The position numbers were made by a program, and so were the translations under genes. Shown one piece after another: positions 12,460 through 23,614 of a stretch of 64,000 nucleotides of DNA. Numbering within the stretch: position 1 is the first letter of the stretch; each line of letters opens with the position of its first letter. A model generated the notes under the pieces. The model was given only the letters and a program-made list of their open reading frames with translations. It did not search any database and was not told the origin of the DNA. Source of the DNA: Lepidurus packardi (taxonomy: Eukaryota; Arthropoda; Branchiopoda; Notostraca; Triopsidae); NCBI GenBank assembly GCA_023053545.1, contig JAKZAN010000007.1, positions 3,038,001 to 3,102,000 of the forward strand, read 5' to 3'.

Positions 12460-14365
12460 TTAGTACAATTGGAGCTTCCATATAGACAACGGACGGCGAA
12501 AAACCGTAATCTGTCCAACTTCTCTACCCCCCAGGATAAGTACTGTATGGTTCTCTTTGTCAAGCTGTTTCTGATGGGCAACCGACAGTTTTGCGTCCCT
12601 CTGTGTTATCGTCTTAGAAAAATCTGATAAAGCTCTGGCAGATTCAGGTTCCATTTCTGAGCTTCTTTCTAAATGCGGGTTTAAGATTTCAGCGAAATCT
12701 CTGTGATGAGATTCGTCAGACATGTCGCTGCCGTCCGATTCTTCCAGGTCAATGAGTCTAACTTGCTGTTCGTTCGTAAATGGATTAAACCGTACCGTGG
12801 TATATGACCGAGTTACGGAAAGTGTTTTGCGTATTTGATTGTTAACGACTGTCCCGCTTTTCGGTTTCGCGACTATCGAACAAGGAGGGGGAGGACTTGA
12901 GAGCGTATTCGTTGAATCTACTAGCCCAGATCGCACAGAATCGATCCCGGAATCGTGAGTTTGAGACTTGGCAAATCTCGCAGTCCAACTTTCCCCTTTA
13001 CATTCGAATTCTTGTATTAGATCGATCAGATCGCTGTCCGTATTGCTCAGGAGAGAGTAGCTACGGTGCATGGGCCAAATCCGTGACGTTACGGGTCCTT
13101 TTGAAGCCGATTCTACATAAAGATCGACTTTAGGAACCGCTTGTCGCTTATTTTCGTTCTCTGATTCGATTTTGCTAAGCGAGAAAGAATCGTTCGGAGA
13201 CGACGCAACAGAAGTAAGCAAAATCGTCTCGGTGGTCCCTTGCGAGCTCTTTAACGGGACTGGAATGACCACACAAGCCATTTGGGCGCGAGGTTGCGGT
13301 CGCTGGAGGCATACATCCACTTTGAACCATGTCTGGGTGGCGAAATGGAACCTCCACAGCTCGTCTGTGGGCTGGCCTTGCCGTTCGCCGCCAAAAATAT
13401 ATAAACTGCACTCGTATTTGATCGCCGCGTGACTATGAAGGGGCGGGGGACCGTTTTTTGCTCGTACAAGTGACCAACTTTGCCTATCTACAAGACAAAT
13501 CGATAAATGATGGTACCTAAAAGCTCTTGGCTAATTAATTTACTGAGATCCCAAGTCCAAAAGTCACTTCGTTCTTGCAGGTCTGTCATGCCGCCATAAA
13601 CCCAAAGTCTTGATTCGAAAACAACACAGGAATGGGTGTGTCGCGGCGAGGGCACCAAAACCTCCGGTTCGCCACGCATGGGAGACAACAAATGCCAAAC
13701 TTCTTCATCTGAAATGTGGTAGGAAATACATTCAAATACTTCTGAATGTAACACGGGTGATTTGATACAGCTTCTGAGGAACTTTACCAAGATTAAAGGC
13801 CCATAATTCCCCGGTCGAGCCTCTCATATCCAGATAACCGCCGTAAACGTACATAAAGTTCCTATGTAACACTGCCGAATGACCACGGCGTCCGGAAGGA
13901 GACAACCCACCCTTCCAGCTTTTCCATTTCCTCCACAAATGTTTCTACAAGTTCCGCCCATCAAATAAATGAAAACTTTACAAGAATTCTACTTTAACGT
14001 CGAAAATCCATAAAGGTGTTTCTGTGCTTGAAGAAAATTCCCCGCCGAAGATATACAGTTGGTTTTCGTATGCGACAATGGAGTGTTCTTGCAATGAAGG
14101 GGGATTATTCGGTAACGCAGGTACAAGTATCCATTCATTCGTTTCTAATAAAAAAATTACAAAAAATAAAATGAAATGGAATTGGATGGTTTTTATTAAG
14201 ATAAAGTTTACCTAAGTTACATTTCCAGAAATCTCGTAATGGTAAATTGCCGTTTTTTCCACCCAATAAATAGAGATGGTTATCACAAACTACAGCGGCG
14301 TGCTTGCATCTGGAGGAAGGTACTCTGGCAGGATCATTCGGATTCAAAGGTATGGGACTCCACAT
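12460..14365 (-). CDS. Five-blade kelch-repeat protein
   Basis: Five exons on the minus strand: 14365-14212, 14144-13993, 13944-13788, 13708-13544, 13487-12460 (551 residues). All introns are 48-79 bp and all phases agree. Five kelch blades are recognisable by their double-glycine strands: YLLGG, YIFGG, YVYGG, VYGG and YIFGG, each followed by a conserved W such as DFWKCNL or DELWRF. The propeller fills about residues 1-300. The remaining part is polar and disordered, ending in a distinctive C-terminus (LGGREVGQITVFRRPLSIW). Kelch propellers bind proteins, but the partner cannot be told from the sequence. There is no BTB or BACK domain. The start ATG at 14365 follows an in-frame stop at 14410, so it is the likely initiator unless another exon lies upstream. 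Scruin-like or slim-like kelch proteins are possible relatives. Confidence 0.8.
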
Positions 14366-16599
14366 TGCATAATCTTTAATCAACAATGATAAGTAAACAT
14401 TCTTATCTTATCTATCAGTACCAGTACCACTTGGATCATGCGTTATCTTTTTATTGTGTACATTCTAGAATTATCTAAAAAACAGATTAAATTGTTTAGC
14501 TAATCTAAATGTAACCGTGCGGTGACTTTCTTACTTCTTCATGTACGCTACAAACCACACATACAAAGATCACAGAAATATTGACTTAACAACCTTGAAG
14601 AATAATAACAACCTTGAAGAATAACAAGAAAAGGACAAGAACCTAATAGATGCATTTGCCGCGAGAGTGGACACCCTGGAAGATAGGCAACCGCAGGCAA
14701 GCTGTCGTCGGCATTTACCTGAAGTTAATTTAAACTAATTTAATCAGATCTAACTTTGTCCGAAACACACTGGTGAAAAGAAAAGGAAAATTCTACGCAA
14801 ACATGTTATTTTACCATTGAACTTCATACCGCGAGTACAATCCGTCCTCTCGGGTTCACTATAGGCAGCTGATATTCTGAAGTGACTTCAGAAAACGTCG
14901 TCGCACTATTTAAATTCTCAACAAAGACTACATGTTGTTTATTGACTAAAGATGGTTACCGTAGCGACTCATAACTGTTTGACATTTCTAGGTAAAAGCC
15001 TTATAGCGGGTTCCACTTGCTGCACAATATTTGACACTCAGTGTGTATACACAGTGTATAAAGATATACAGGTTTGACACACTTGAGTACCAAAAATATT
15101 GCAGCAATGCAGCACGTGGAACCCTCCATTAGCTACTCGTGGCATTTCCCGAAAAAGTGCTTCAACTAAGCGAGAATTTCCGGAGCCGGTTTTTAAGAAC
15201 CGCCGGAATTCGATTTACTCAAGTTTGGAGCTAAAAGTTGCATCCAGAAATAGAGGAAAACTGATGACAGTTTTTTATCCTGTTTAAACTCCTCCCTTTT
15301 CTTAACAAGGTGCGTGTTACCCAATTGAGCTACTGCACTAGAAATGCAGTGAAAGGAAAATTAAAACAGTGGTACAGCACACCCTCAGAATAACTAGAGC
15401 TATGCTTGACACTTGTGGTTCAAGGAATTTTCTCCTCATTCGTATTCACATTGGTTGTTACTTAATTGGGGAGCATTTCGAAAGGTGCGCCATCCCACCG
15501 TTTTTACTTTCCTTTATTGTACAGCTACGTCAGGTATAGAATTCGGAGGAAAAAAACAAAACAAAAAAGCCGTCTGTGCGTACCTTCTCTGTTCATGCGG
15601 CCTAGGGATTTATTTTAACAAGATTAACCTCCGGTGGTGCCAATCAATCTTCCCTTTCACCTCGCACTTCAGTCTCGATTCGATTTCTATCTCTCCTTTC
15701 CTTCACCCCTCCCTAGAGGGTGGTATTAGCACCGCACGTATGTACTTGCCATACAAGCTTTTCTGCTGCAATAATTGAACCAATATATTCATTTCAAATA
15801 ATTCGCAATAATTCATTTCAAATGTAAATAACGAAATTTTCTTACCCAAAAACTCACGTCTTTCGAGTCGCTTTCCCACGAATAAACTGAGCTCAGGCTG
15901 AGAAGTACTTCCTCAGAGGCAAAAAGCCAAAAGAGTCAGGAAAGGGGTGTGGCTCTATAACTAATCTTTGTAACATCGTTATTTCTTGTTCAGCTTTCAC
16001 TTTATACCCCATGTTGTCGACGGGATCCTGCGCAACACACGGGTAAAAGCTTAAATGTTCGAAAATGCTCGTGAAACAAGAACCTGTAGCTGCTGCACAT
16101 GCGCATCAATTATTCCTCCCGAAACTGTTCCCTCCCTATGCGACTTTAACCCCTCGGAGGGAGACACAAAATGTATCGATCCAAAATGTTGGCGCTAAGA
16201 AGAATCCTTCATGCTTCCTTCCCTTGTAACGGGCGCAACCCCAGGTTCTTCGAGATTAGATATTATAAATGGGCAGTGTGGAGGGGAGTGATTCTCTCGA
16301 ATGAAGATGACGTTCCTATGACAACGTCATCACAGCTGGGGTGGAAAACATTATCCCACGAGGCAGAAATACAAAGTGGGGCCATTAGGTACTTCCCCCT
16401 TTTAACTTGTAAGGAGGCTAGGGGAGGATTTAAAACTACTTGGAAAGGGTCAGGAATAAAATACTAATACTTCCTTAGAGAAATCAGCATGTAATACATT
16501 AAAACCCTATAACCTTATATTTTTATTTTTTGTTTAGATAGTTCTAACATGTGAGATGAGAATCTGCACTGCAAGGTGGCGTAAGAATTGTTTAACGGA
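14366..16599. other. Intergenic region between kelch gene and SLC33A1
   Basis: No gene is supported. The region holds a 117-bp inverted repeat (15008-15124). It also has a symmetric pair of CRE-half-like sites, GATGACGTT and AACGTCATC, at 16306-16331. A frame of 98 codons at 16171-16467 has no homology I recognise. It should contain the kelch gene promoter and the 3' end of SLC33A1. On the minus strand an AATAAA (TTTATT on +) lies about 75 bp past the SLC33A1 stop. Confidence 0.45.
15008..15124. repeat. 117-bp inverted repeat (hairpin or mini-element)
   Basis: The segment begins GGGTTCCACTTGCTGCA and its last bases are the inverse of GGGTTCCACGTGCTGCA, so the ends pair over about 17 bp with one mismatch. 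CAATATT and AATATTG follow inside each arm. The centre contains the palindromic GTGTATACAC. No target duplication was identified. Confidence 0.6.
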
Positions 16600-18738
16600 C
16601 TAGTGGACCACTTTCCATATCCGTTCGTCTTGCGTTTCCAGTCGCTGGATGACTCGACGACCCCAACTGAGCCAAATCCATCCAAACACCAAGCAAATGA
16701 CCGTTTCGATATAATAACCATCAATTTGGGTGACACATTGACCTTCAGCCGCTAAACAAGCCTATAAAGAGAAGGAAACGTCGATTAATATCAACTCAAA
16801 TGCGTAATCACGTTAGAAATTAGATCAAAACAATTAAATCAAAAGATGCATAATGAATTATCGTACTTCTTGTTCTAGGTTGGATTTGCAAGCAGAATCC
16901 ACGCCTTCCGTAAGGCTCGACACGCAGGACTTGATGGTGAGTGGGTCTACAACCCACAAAGCTAAAGTTGTGGGCCAATTCCCACCCAAGTTACACAACG
17001 TATTGAGAAGTGTCATGTAAGTGCCTCCTACAGCGGGATCACTAATTTTGGCGAAAAAGGACATGACAGCCACGAACATACTATAGACAGTGATCTGAAA
17101 GACACCAAAAACCGAATCTTTTTATTCCTTGAAGATTTTCAGGTTAGTTAAGTTACCTGATGTAGGCAGTAACTTAGCAATACGATTCCGTAGTAAACCA
17201 TCGAGAATTCTCCGTCATTGTTAAAATAGGGCGTGATAAAGAGCAGTAGGGCGTATTCGACTCCAAAGATGAGTCTTTTTCAAAACAGAAGACACAAAAA
17301 TTTATTAAATAGACTTTTAAGTCTTTCTTTCTGGTTGCTTACCTAAATGGAATGGCTTTCAGAAACACATTCATAGGACTGGGGCCAGTCGTGTAACGAC
17401 TAATGAGCAACGGCAGTACGATCTGCAAAGGCACCAGCGGAATGGCGAGTAATGCTAACTGGGCTTTTGGAACACCAGCTTCGACAAGCTTTAAGCCAGT
17501 TACCGCGTCTGAAGCTGAAAACCCAATCTGGAAAAAAAAAACGCAAAAAATTAACCGAATGAATGAACTTTCCGTAACTTTTTGTTTTTAAAAAAGTAAG
17601 GAATAATTTAATATGGAAGGAAATTAATTACAAGTGAGTATTACCTTGCAAGTGAGCAGGAAAATGATCATAGTCTTCATAGAAGGCAGCTTAATAATAT
17701 CCCACAGGAGTTTATACGTTTCCACGATACCTAATTCAGGTTCTTCACTGTCGATATGAGTGAATGCTTTTTCGCGCTTGGCGAACCAAACGATTGAAGT
17801 AGTCACCATAAAAATAATTCCCCAATAATAGAGAAAATCTAAAACGACATTCCATTTTATCGATTTTTTAGCAAGTATTAAAATACAAATGTATTTGAAA
17901 TTTTACCAGCTAAGGTTAGAAAGCCTTTATCAAAAGGTTCCGCACGCAGGTATTTGTTGCAAAAATCAGCGGATTCCAAGGCCATAAATATAATATAGCC
18001 AAAAAAATAGCCTGCGGTTTGACCTACGGAATTACATGTGGAAGCGTAGCCCACATGACGCCTAAGACAATGTAGTAAATGTTAAAACCTAGCACATTTG
18101 AAATACTTCAACATCCAAATTTTATTTTTTGTTTCTTTTTTTTACTTGTCAAGCATGGTTAATGCCCAGCCGTCTACAGCAATATCTTGGGTGGCAGCCA
18201 AGAAATTGAGAACGAAGAAGGCTGCTGTTAGCAGTTGGACATTAGGAGGCTCGCCGGTTTCGCCCAACAATGATCCGACAATTGTAGACAGGTAAATCAT
18301 ACACAACCCTAATATATTGAAAGAATTAAGCAAAAAAATCGGAAAAACTGAATAACATATTTCAAAGAGACCAACGTTACCTAGGAGATATTGGGAGGGA
18401 ACAAGCCAGGTTTTTCTTCTGCCGATACTATTACAGTACCAGGAATCGACAATAGGCGCCCATAAGAGTTTCAGACTAAAGGGCCAATAAACTAAACTGA
18501 ATTGAGCTTGTTCCTTGTACGAAATATGGCGGTTTTGTAAGATCATGGGGATGGCCGAGGCCAGGCCCAGCGGAATGCCTTGGAGTAGATAGAGGAAGAA
18601 TAAGAGTGCGACATTGGCTTTGTCTTTGCCTAGTCCGCTGGACTTGTTATCATCATCATCCTTCTCGTTTGAATCGTCATGGTATGAAAGTAATTGCTCT
18701 TTGTCATTACTGGAACTTGGCCTTTTTCGCATATCCAT
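16600..18738 (-). CDS. SLC33A1: Acetyl-coenzyme A transporter 1 (SLC33A1 orthologue)
   Basis: Eight exons: 18738-18381, 18308-18146, 18061-17907, 17838-17645, 17527-17343, 17274-17157, 17094-16867, 16761-16600 (520 residues; vertebrate proteins are about 550). It is a multi-pass major-facilitator-type membrane protein. The family carries acetyl-CoA into the ER/Golgi lumen, where it feeds acetylation of sialic acids and lysines. Conserved family blocks are easy to see: LLQGIPLGLASAIP in the first membrane span, the DIAVDGWALTML loop, STCNSVGQTAGYF, the DPAVGGTYMTLLNT block and GGNWPTTLALW. The last exon supplies DGYYIE and a final membrane helix. The N-terminus is a short acidic cytosolic tail (DDDDN). 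Every junction preserves the family alignment, so the model looks complete. It is divergently paired with the DDX19 gene. Confidence 0.95.
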
Positions 18739-19179
18739 ACTCTTGTTAAATTAAATAAATCAATACGTAAGATACCCCCAAAGCCTTCAGAGTAAATCTC
18801 GGTTAAATCGGCTAAAAAGACACGAATTTCGAGAAGTAAATATGACAACTATGACGTTACAAACAATCAAGGATAACACAGCAAGCAGTTGGCTATTGTA
18901 TGAAAATTGTAAAAACCATCACGACACCAGCGCTCACCTACGACACTAATTTACTTTAAAATAGATCTTTCCCCAGTGTTTCCTTTGTAGTTCGGGGTCT
19001 GTGGACAGAGGACGGCATTGTTGTGATGGCTCTTACATTTAATTAAAGTGTCTTCTTCCCAGACTACATGCTTCTCAGTACAAAGCAAGAAGCAAGATTA
19101 CGAGTGGTGTTTATTGCGAAGCACATTTGAACGTTTGTTATTATTTATTGCTGTTTTATACGGCTAAATTAGCTTGGCA
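18739..19179. promoter_or_regulatory. Shared 441-bp interval between divergent SLC33A1 and DDX19 genes
   Basis: The two start codons face away from each other across 441 bp. Transcription start sites and both promoters must therefore lie in or beside this interval, unless upstream non-coding exons exist. No clear TATA box is seen for either gene, which fits housekeeping promoters. That it is functionally bidirectional is inference from layout. Confidence 0.5.
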
Positions 19180-21239
19180 ATGGCTGATGAAGACTGGGCA
19201 GCATCTGCGGACAAGCAAGAGATAGAACAAGGCTTAGTTACACAGGTAGAGCATTGTTTCTGTCTGTTTTGATCGGTGTGTGATAAACTGGCTGTGGTAA
19301 AGGAAAACCTGCCATGGCTTTGTGCTTTAACGACATGTGTCTATACCTGTTTTATTTTTTATTAATTTTAAAATATTGCAGGTCAGCCAGGTTAGGATTT
19401 CACGAAACACTGGATCTGTAAATGGCACGTCGTACCAAACTTCCAACCCAGAAGAACAGCAACATCCAGAAGAGTCCGAGAAGATTTCGGCCGCTGATAA
19501 GTCCCTCCTACAGAAAGTTATTCGGAAAGGATTAGTAGAGAACCGTCACGATATTGAGATCTTACGACGAGACCCCAACTCGCCTCTACATTCCATTAAA
19601 TCCTTTGAAGATCTGAACCTGTAAGTTATATAAGCTTCCAAATTGTACACATACACATATATAAACTGTTTTTCTTAGAAAACCTGCGCTATTGAAAGGA
19701 GTATACTCTATGGGCTTTAGTGCACCTTCCAAGATCCAAGGCTTGGCTTTGCCCACACTTTTAGTAGACCCGTGAGTTTTTCGAAATGTTCCAATAGAAA
19801 TCGGTTTTAGTGTAAATTTTATCTGCTAGGCCGAAAAATATGATTGCTCAGTCACAGTCCGGTACTGGCAAAACCGCTGCTTTCGTTTTAGCTATGTTAA
19901 GTCGTGTAGATCCTACCAAGAATTACCCTCACGTAAGCGACTTTGTTTTCATTTCGTGAAGCTCGTTTTTTATGCTAATTTGAGACCTTTTTTTATTTTG
20001 GTATAGATTTTATGTTTATCCCCAACGTATGAACTAGCACTTCAAACAGGAGAAGTGGCTCGTAAAATGGCTCAGTTTTGTCCTGAAATTCGGATCCGTT
20101 ATGCCGTTCGGGGCGAAGAAGTAGCCCGGGGCAGTAAACTTACCGATCATATATTGATTGGAACCCCGGGCAAAGTCCTAGATTGGGGAATGAAACTGCG
20201 TTGTTTCGATTTAGGCAAAATTGGAGTGTTTGTACTAGATGAGGCTGACGTTATGATTGCCACCCAAGGTCATCAAGACCAAAGTTGCAGGATTCATCGG
20301 TAAGTGTAGTATATTCTGTACTAATAAACATTAAACTTTTTTGTTCAACTTCGAATGTTCTAGGATGATCCCACCTGAGAGTCAAATGATGTTCTTTTCA
20401 GCCACGTATGACAAAGAAGTGATGGACTTTGCGGACGCCATCGTGAGCAAGCCAGTAATTTTCCGTCTGAAGAGAGAAGAAGAATCATTAGATACCATTA
20501 AGCAATATTATGTCATGTGCCAAAACAAGGAAGAGAAATATCAAGCCATTGCCAATATTTATGGAGTGGTAACCATTGGCCAAGCCATGATCTTTTGTCA
20601 CGTAAGTGAAATTTTCTCACGTACTCTTCTAGTTTCTCTATAATAGAAAAGGAAATCCAAACATTTGCAATCGAATAAAAGAAATTTAATAATATTCCTT
20701 AGACTCGGAGGATTGCGTCTTGGTTAGCTGACGCAATGACTAAGGACGGACACGCGGTAGCCTTGCTAAGTGGAGAATTGGAGATAGATCAACGTATTAA
20801 TATCCTCAACCGATTCCGAGAAGGAAAAGAAAAGATTCTTATTACGACCAATGTTTTAGCAAGAGGTTGTACAACTTCGTGAGGTTAATTTCAGTTTAAA
20901 ACAATCAATTTTGGTCCTTATTTAGGGATTGACGTGGAGCAAGTGACGATTGTTGTGAATTTCGATTTGCCTGTTGATCAGAGTGGCCAGCCGGATTGTG
21001 AAACATACTTGCATCGTATTGGTCGAACGGGTCGTTTCGGAAAAACGGGATTGGCCATCAATCTCGTGGATGGAAGTCGTTCTTTGGATATTTTAAGACA
21101 AATTGAGCAGCATTTTGGTAAAAAAAAAAATAGTTAAATCACCATTCTTTCATATATTTTACTTGGTAATCTAGGACGTCCAATTATGAAGTTGGACACA
21201 GAAGACGTAGACGATATTGAGAAATTGAACCGGGCTTAA
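19180..21239 (+). CDS. DEAD-box RNA helicase DDX19/Dbp5 (mRNA export)
   Basis: Nine exons: 19180-19245, 19382-19620, 19679-19771, 19830-19932, 20007-20299, 20364-20601, 20703-20865, 20926-21117, 21175-21239 (483 residues). The enzyme acts at the cytoplasmic face of the nuclear pore, where it remodels mRNPs with Gle1, IP6 and ATP. Motifs appear in order: Q motif region (GFSAPSKIQ), Walker [29 protein letters not shown], motif II DEAD in VLDEADVM, motif III SAT, then in the second RecA lobe [15 protein letters not shown] and motif [12 protein letters not shown]. The family-specific [11 protein letters not shown] stretch after DEAD and the [14 protein letters not shown] block separate it from other DEAD-box proteins. 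The start MADEDWA lies in a good context. One donor is unusual (intron after 20865, GTTGTA). In Drosophila the orthologue is Dbp80. Confidence 0.95.
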
Positions 21240-22257
21240 CATTCGGAAATGTTCTCCTGAAATACGTGGATTTTTTTGTTTTGTGTTGGCTTTGTATGCA
21301 ATATGGCGAATAATTAAAGATGACTTAATTATCTTTCTTTTAAAAGCGGATTTCAACTCGCTTGTATCCTAATTTGTTCATGGTTTCCGGTAAGCGCTTT
21401 CTGCGAAACGTGAGAGATAAAAAGGAAACAATATATTCCACACTTTAGCTGTTAACTAACGTTTTATTTAGAAAAAAAAATTGTGTTTGATATTTAGGTT
21501 TCATTTATAGAGTGCTACCCAGTTTACATATTGTAAGTAAAATTATTCTGAGATCGGACAAACATTTCAACGAAATAGGAGCTATTTAGAGTTCCCGTGT
21601 AGCATAGTTTGTTATACTCAAGCTAGCAATAGGTGGCGAGCAAGGCTTTGCATGGGTGTGTATGAACGCGCATTGTTTCTGCGCGTGGAATGGCAAGCAG
21701 GATAACTTTATAACCAAATACCTCAATTTACGTGAAACTTTTCCTAAAACAATAAAAAGATTAGTACCCAGAGCATATGCTTCATGCGGCCATTAATTTA
21801 AACGCGTTTTCCCTCTCTTTTTCGTATCTACAACTATTATGTAAGAAAGAATGTTAATAAAGAATCCAACAACAGGCGCAAGCCTACGTCGATAACATTA
21901 TAAAAAAGCCCTATTCCCATTTTCTTTTATTGATAAATGGAATTTTCGACCCGCATGAATGCTTTTAATCTTGAATTTTTTTTTTAAATCGCACTACGTA
22001 AAACTGCTTCTGATTTCCATACCATAACACAGAAAACGAAGCTACACGAGAGCTGTAATTACAATAAACTGCAATTAACGAAGTCTTTTTTAACTGTAAT
22101 TGGAATAGAGCGTTGTAATATATTTATCGATCAAATATCCTTCAATCAAAAAATGGGAACGGTAGTGGATTAAGAAATGAGTTTACAAGGGGTTCAGGCT
22201 CTCCTCACAACTGAGTGAAATAAATAAAAGAAGACATTTTGGTCAAGAATGGTATTC
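21240..22257. other. Intergenic region between DDX19 and pburs
   Basis: A/T-rich sequence contains the 5' half of a dispersed TTAA-family element from 21591, and 3' untranslated sequence for the two convergent genes on either side. A minus-strand AATAAA (TTTATT at 21926-21931) could serve pburs. No gene was seen. Confidence 0.4.
21591..21770 (+). mobile_element. TTAA-family inverted-repeat element, copy 3 (5' part only)
   Basis: It starts AGTTCCCGTGTAG directly after TTAG, a one-base variant of the TTAA target. It continues through the ACTCAAGCTAGC, AGGTGGCGAGCAAGGCTTTG, ACGCGCATTGTTTCTGCGCG and GCAAGCAGGATAACTTTAT blocks shared with the other copies. The 3' half and right inverted repeat are not recognisable, so this copy seems truncated. 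Confidence 0.6.
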
Positions 22258-22810
22258 TCAGCGGCCATCACCACAACGCGAACATTTGCAGTCAGATGGC
22301 TCCCGTAATTTAACTTCCAGTGTTGCCAGAGGCCCATTTAGTCGAATTCCATCGGGATCAAAGCATCGCGACAAAAGTACATAACGCTCTCGCAAATACG
22401 ACTCGCGACAGCACATACATTCCTACACAGTCCATTTAGTTACCTTTTTATAATAACAAACTTTCGTGTCCATTTAAAAAAAAAATAAATAAAGTCCTAC
22501 TTTCAAAAAGCCGCTATAATGGACGACCGATGGTTGGACTTGCGATGCGCACATGCCATCGCATTTACTAACAATGACGTCATCTTCGCATGTCCTTTCC
22601 AATACCCCTTGATCATTATACTCCTCTAAGAACAAGAAATTAAAAGCAAGTGTAAATAAGCTCTTAAGAAAAGTAGAAAATGTACCCAAATTTACCTTTG
22701 GTCACGTGGACTGTGGACGGTAGTGTCTCACATGTACTGGTATGGGATTTCAGGTTCTGTGCTGATGTTATACATAACAGAGCCATGAAAAGCAGCGCAG
22801 GAACCTCCAT
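22258..22810 (-). CDS. pburs: Bursicon subunit beta (partner of bursicon)
   Basis: Three exons: 22810-22696, 22625-22501, 22422-22258 (134 residues). It begins with a signal peptide (MEVPALLFMALLC, cleavage probably after TSA), then the secreted cystine-knot domain. Family hallmarks are DDVIVSKCDGMC, SQVQPSV, the ECMCCRES cluster, CFDPDG, and the closing CKCSRCGDGR. Cysteine spacing matches the insect protein. In arthropods the product pairs with burs to form the hormone that activates the LGR2/rickets receptor and drives cuticle tanning and wing or appendage expansion. Homodimers are linked to immune signalling. The burs gene lies 804 bp away in the opposite orientation. All splice phases agree and the length is typical, so the model looks complete. 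Confidence 0.95.
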
Positions 22811-22911
22811 GAAAACAGCACTTTCGCAAAGCTTCTGGAATGCTGGAAATAGCTCGCGATAGGGCCAACTGCAAAAGACTTCCCAAACGGTCCCGTACTT
22901 ATACTCACTTG

Positions 22912-22918
22912 CCTTATA
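22912..22918 (-). promoter_or_regulatory. TATA box candidate for pburs
   Basis: The minus strand reads CTATAAGG here, at a usual distance for a short 5' untranslated leader before the ATG at 22810. A second TATAAG-like motif is at about 22897-22903. Confidence 0.4.
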
Positions 22919-23190
22919 GAGGCTCTAACTGGACTTCTCTGTTTTCTTTTAATTACTTTTTTTTATCTCTACTTGAATACCCCGAATTGCCCGTAAATGC
23001 TTCTAATGACTATTACATCTCAGTTGGGGGTAGAACAGTTAATAACAAGTGGGAATGGCAAAAATCTATTTCCTTGCTTCGGATCACAGCAGTTGCTAAA
23101 TGTAAATCCTAGTTCCTACTCCGTGATTTTTTTTTCTCTCTCTCTTCTTTTTCTTTTCCTATTATTTTATCTTTTCATTTCCCCTTCTGT

Positions 23191-23254
23191 ATTTTCTTGC
23201 TTGCTTCATTTTCTTGCTTGCTTCATTTTCTTGCTTGCTTCATTTTCTTGCTTG
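23191..23254 (+). repeat. 17-bp minisatellite, 3.8 copies
   Basis: The unit ATTTTCTTGCTTGCTTC is repeated without mismatch at 23191, 23208 and 23225, with a partial fourth unit from 23242. The preceding 80 bp are also strongly pyrimidine rich. It lies in the shared bursicon promoter interval. Confidence 0.85.
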
Positions 23255-23523
23255 GAAATTCTGGTCAAAGTTCTAATTCGAGTCATTGTTTCTAGAATTC
23301 ATGGCGACAGGAAATGGATTTTCTCTAAACTTGTCAAGTTTCGATGTCAACAACTGGGATTCCGAATCTATTCGAGCATAAAAAGACAGGAATAAGCAGG
23401 AACGAAATAAAAATAAAAGAAAAAAGGATCTATAGAATCTGCTGACAGTTTGTAACGCAAGCGCATAGAGAAAATGAGGGACACTGTAAGCAATCCGTAG
23501 GCTAGTAATGAAAAGGCTTTGGA

Positions 23524-23530
23524 TATAAAA
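23524..23530 (+). promoter_or_regulatory. TATA box candidate for burs
   Basis: TATAAAA lies about 85 bp before the burs ATG, consistent with a leader of 50-60 nt. No competing upstream ATG in good context lies between it and the start codon. Confidence 0.5.
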
Positions 23531-23614
23531 GGCCAAACTTACCCCAGCAAAGCGGCTTATTGACAGCATCCCTTCACGCCAGACAGCAGAAAAATAATAA
23601 TAATAAAAAAGAAA

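Larger units (their letters stand above)
22811..23614. promoter_or_regulatory. Divergent promoter region shared by pburs and burs
   Basis: This 804-bp interval separates the two start codons. On the minus strand TATAAGG lies about 105 bp upstream of the pburs ATG (22912-22918). On the plus strand TATAAAA at 23524-23530 lies about 85 bp upstream of the burs ATG. Each gene therefore appears to have its own TATA box, while any enhancers between them could act on both. A 17-bp minisatellite sits in the middle. Confidence 0.55.

Noticed and set aside
16171..16467. 98-codon plus-strand frame downstream of SLC33A1
   Set aside because: No splice context or recognised domain. It overlaps the symmetric CRE-like pair and is probably chance.
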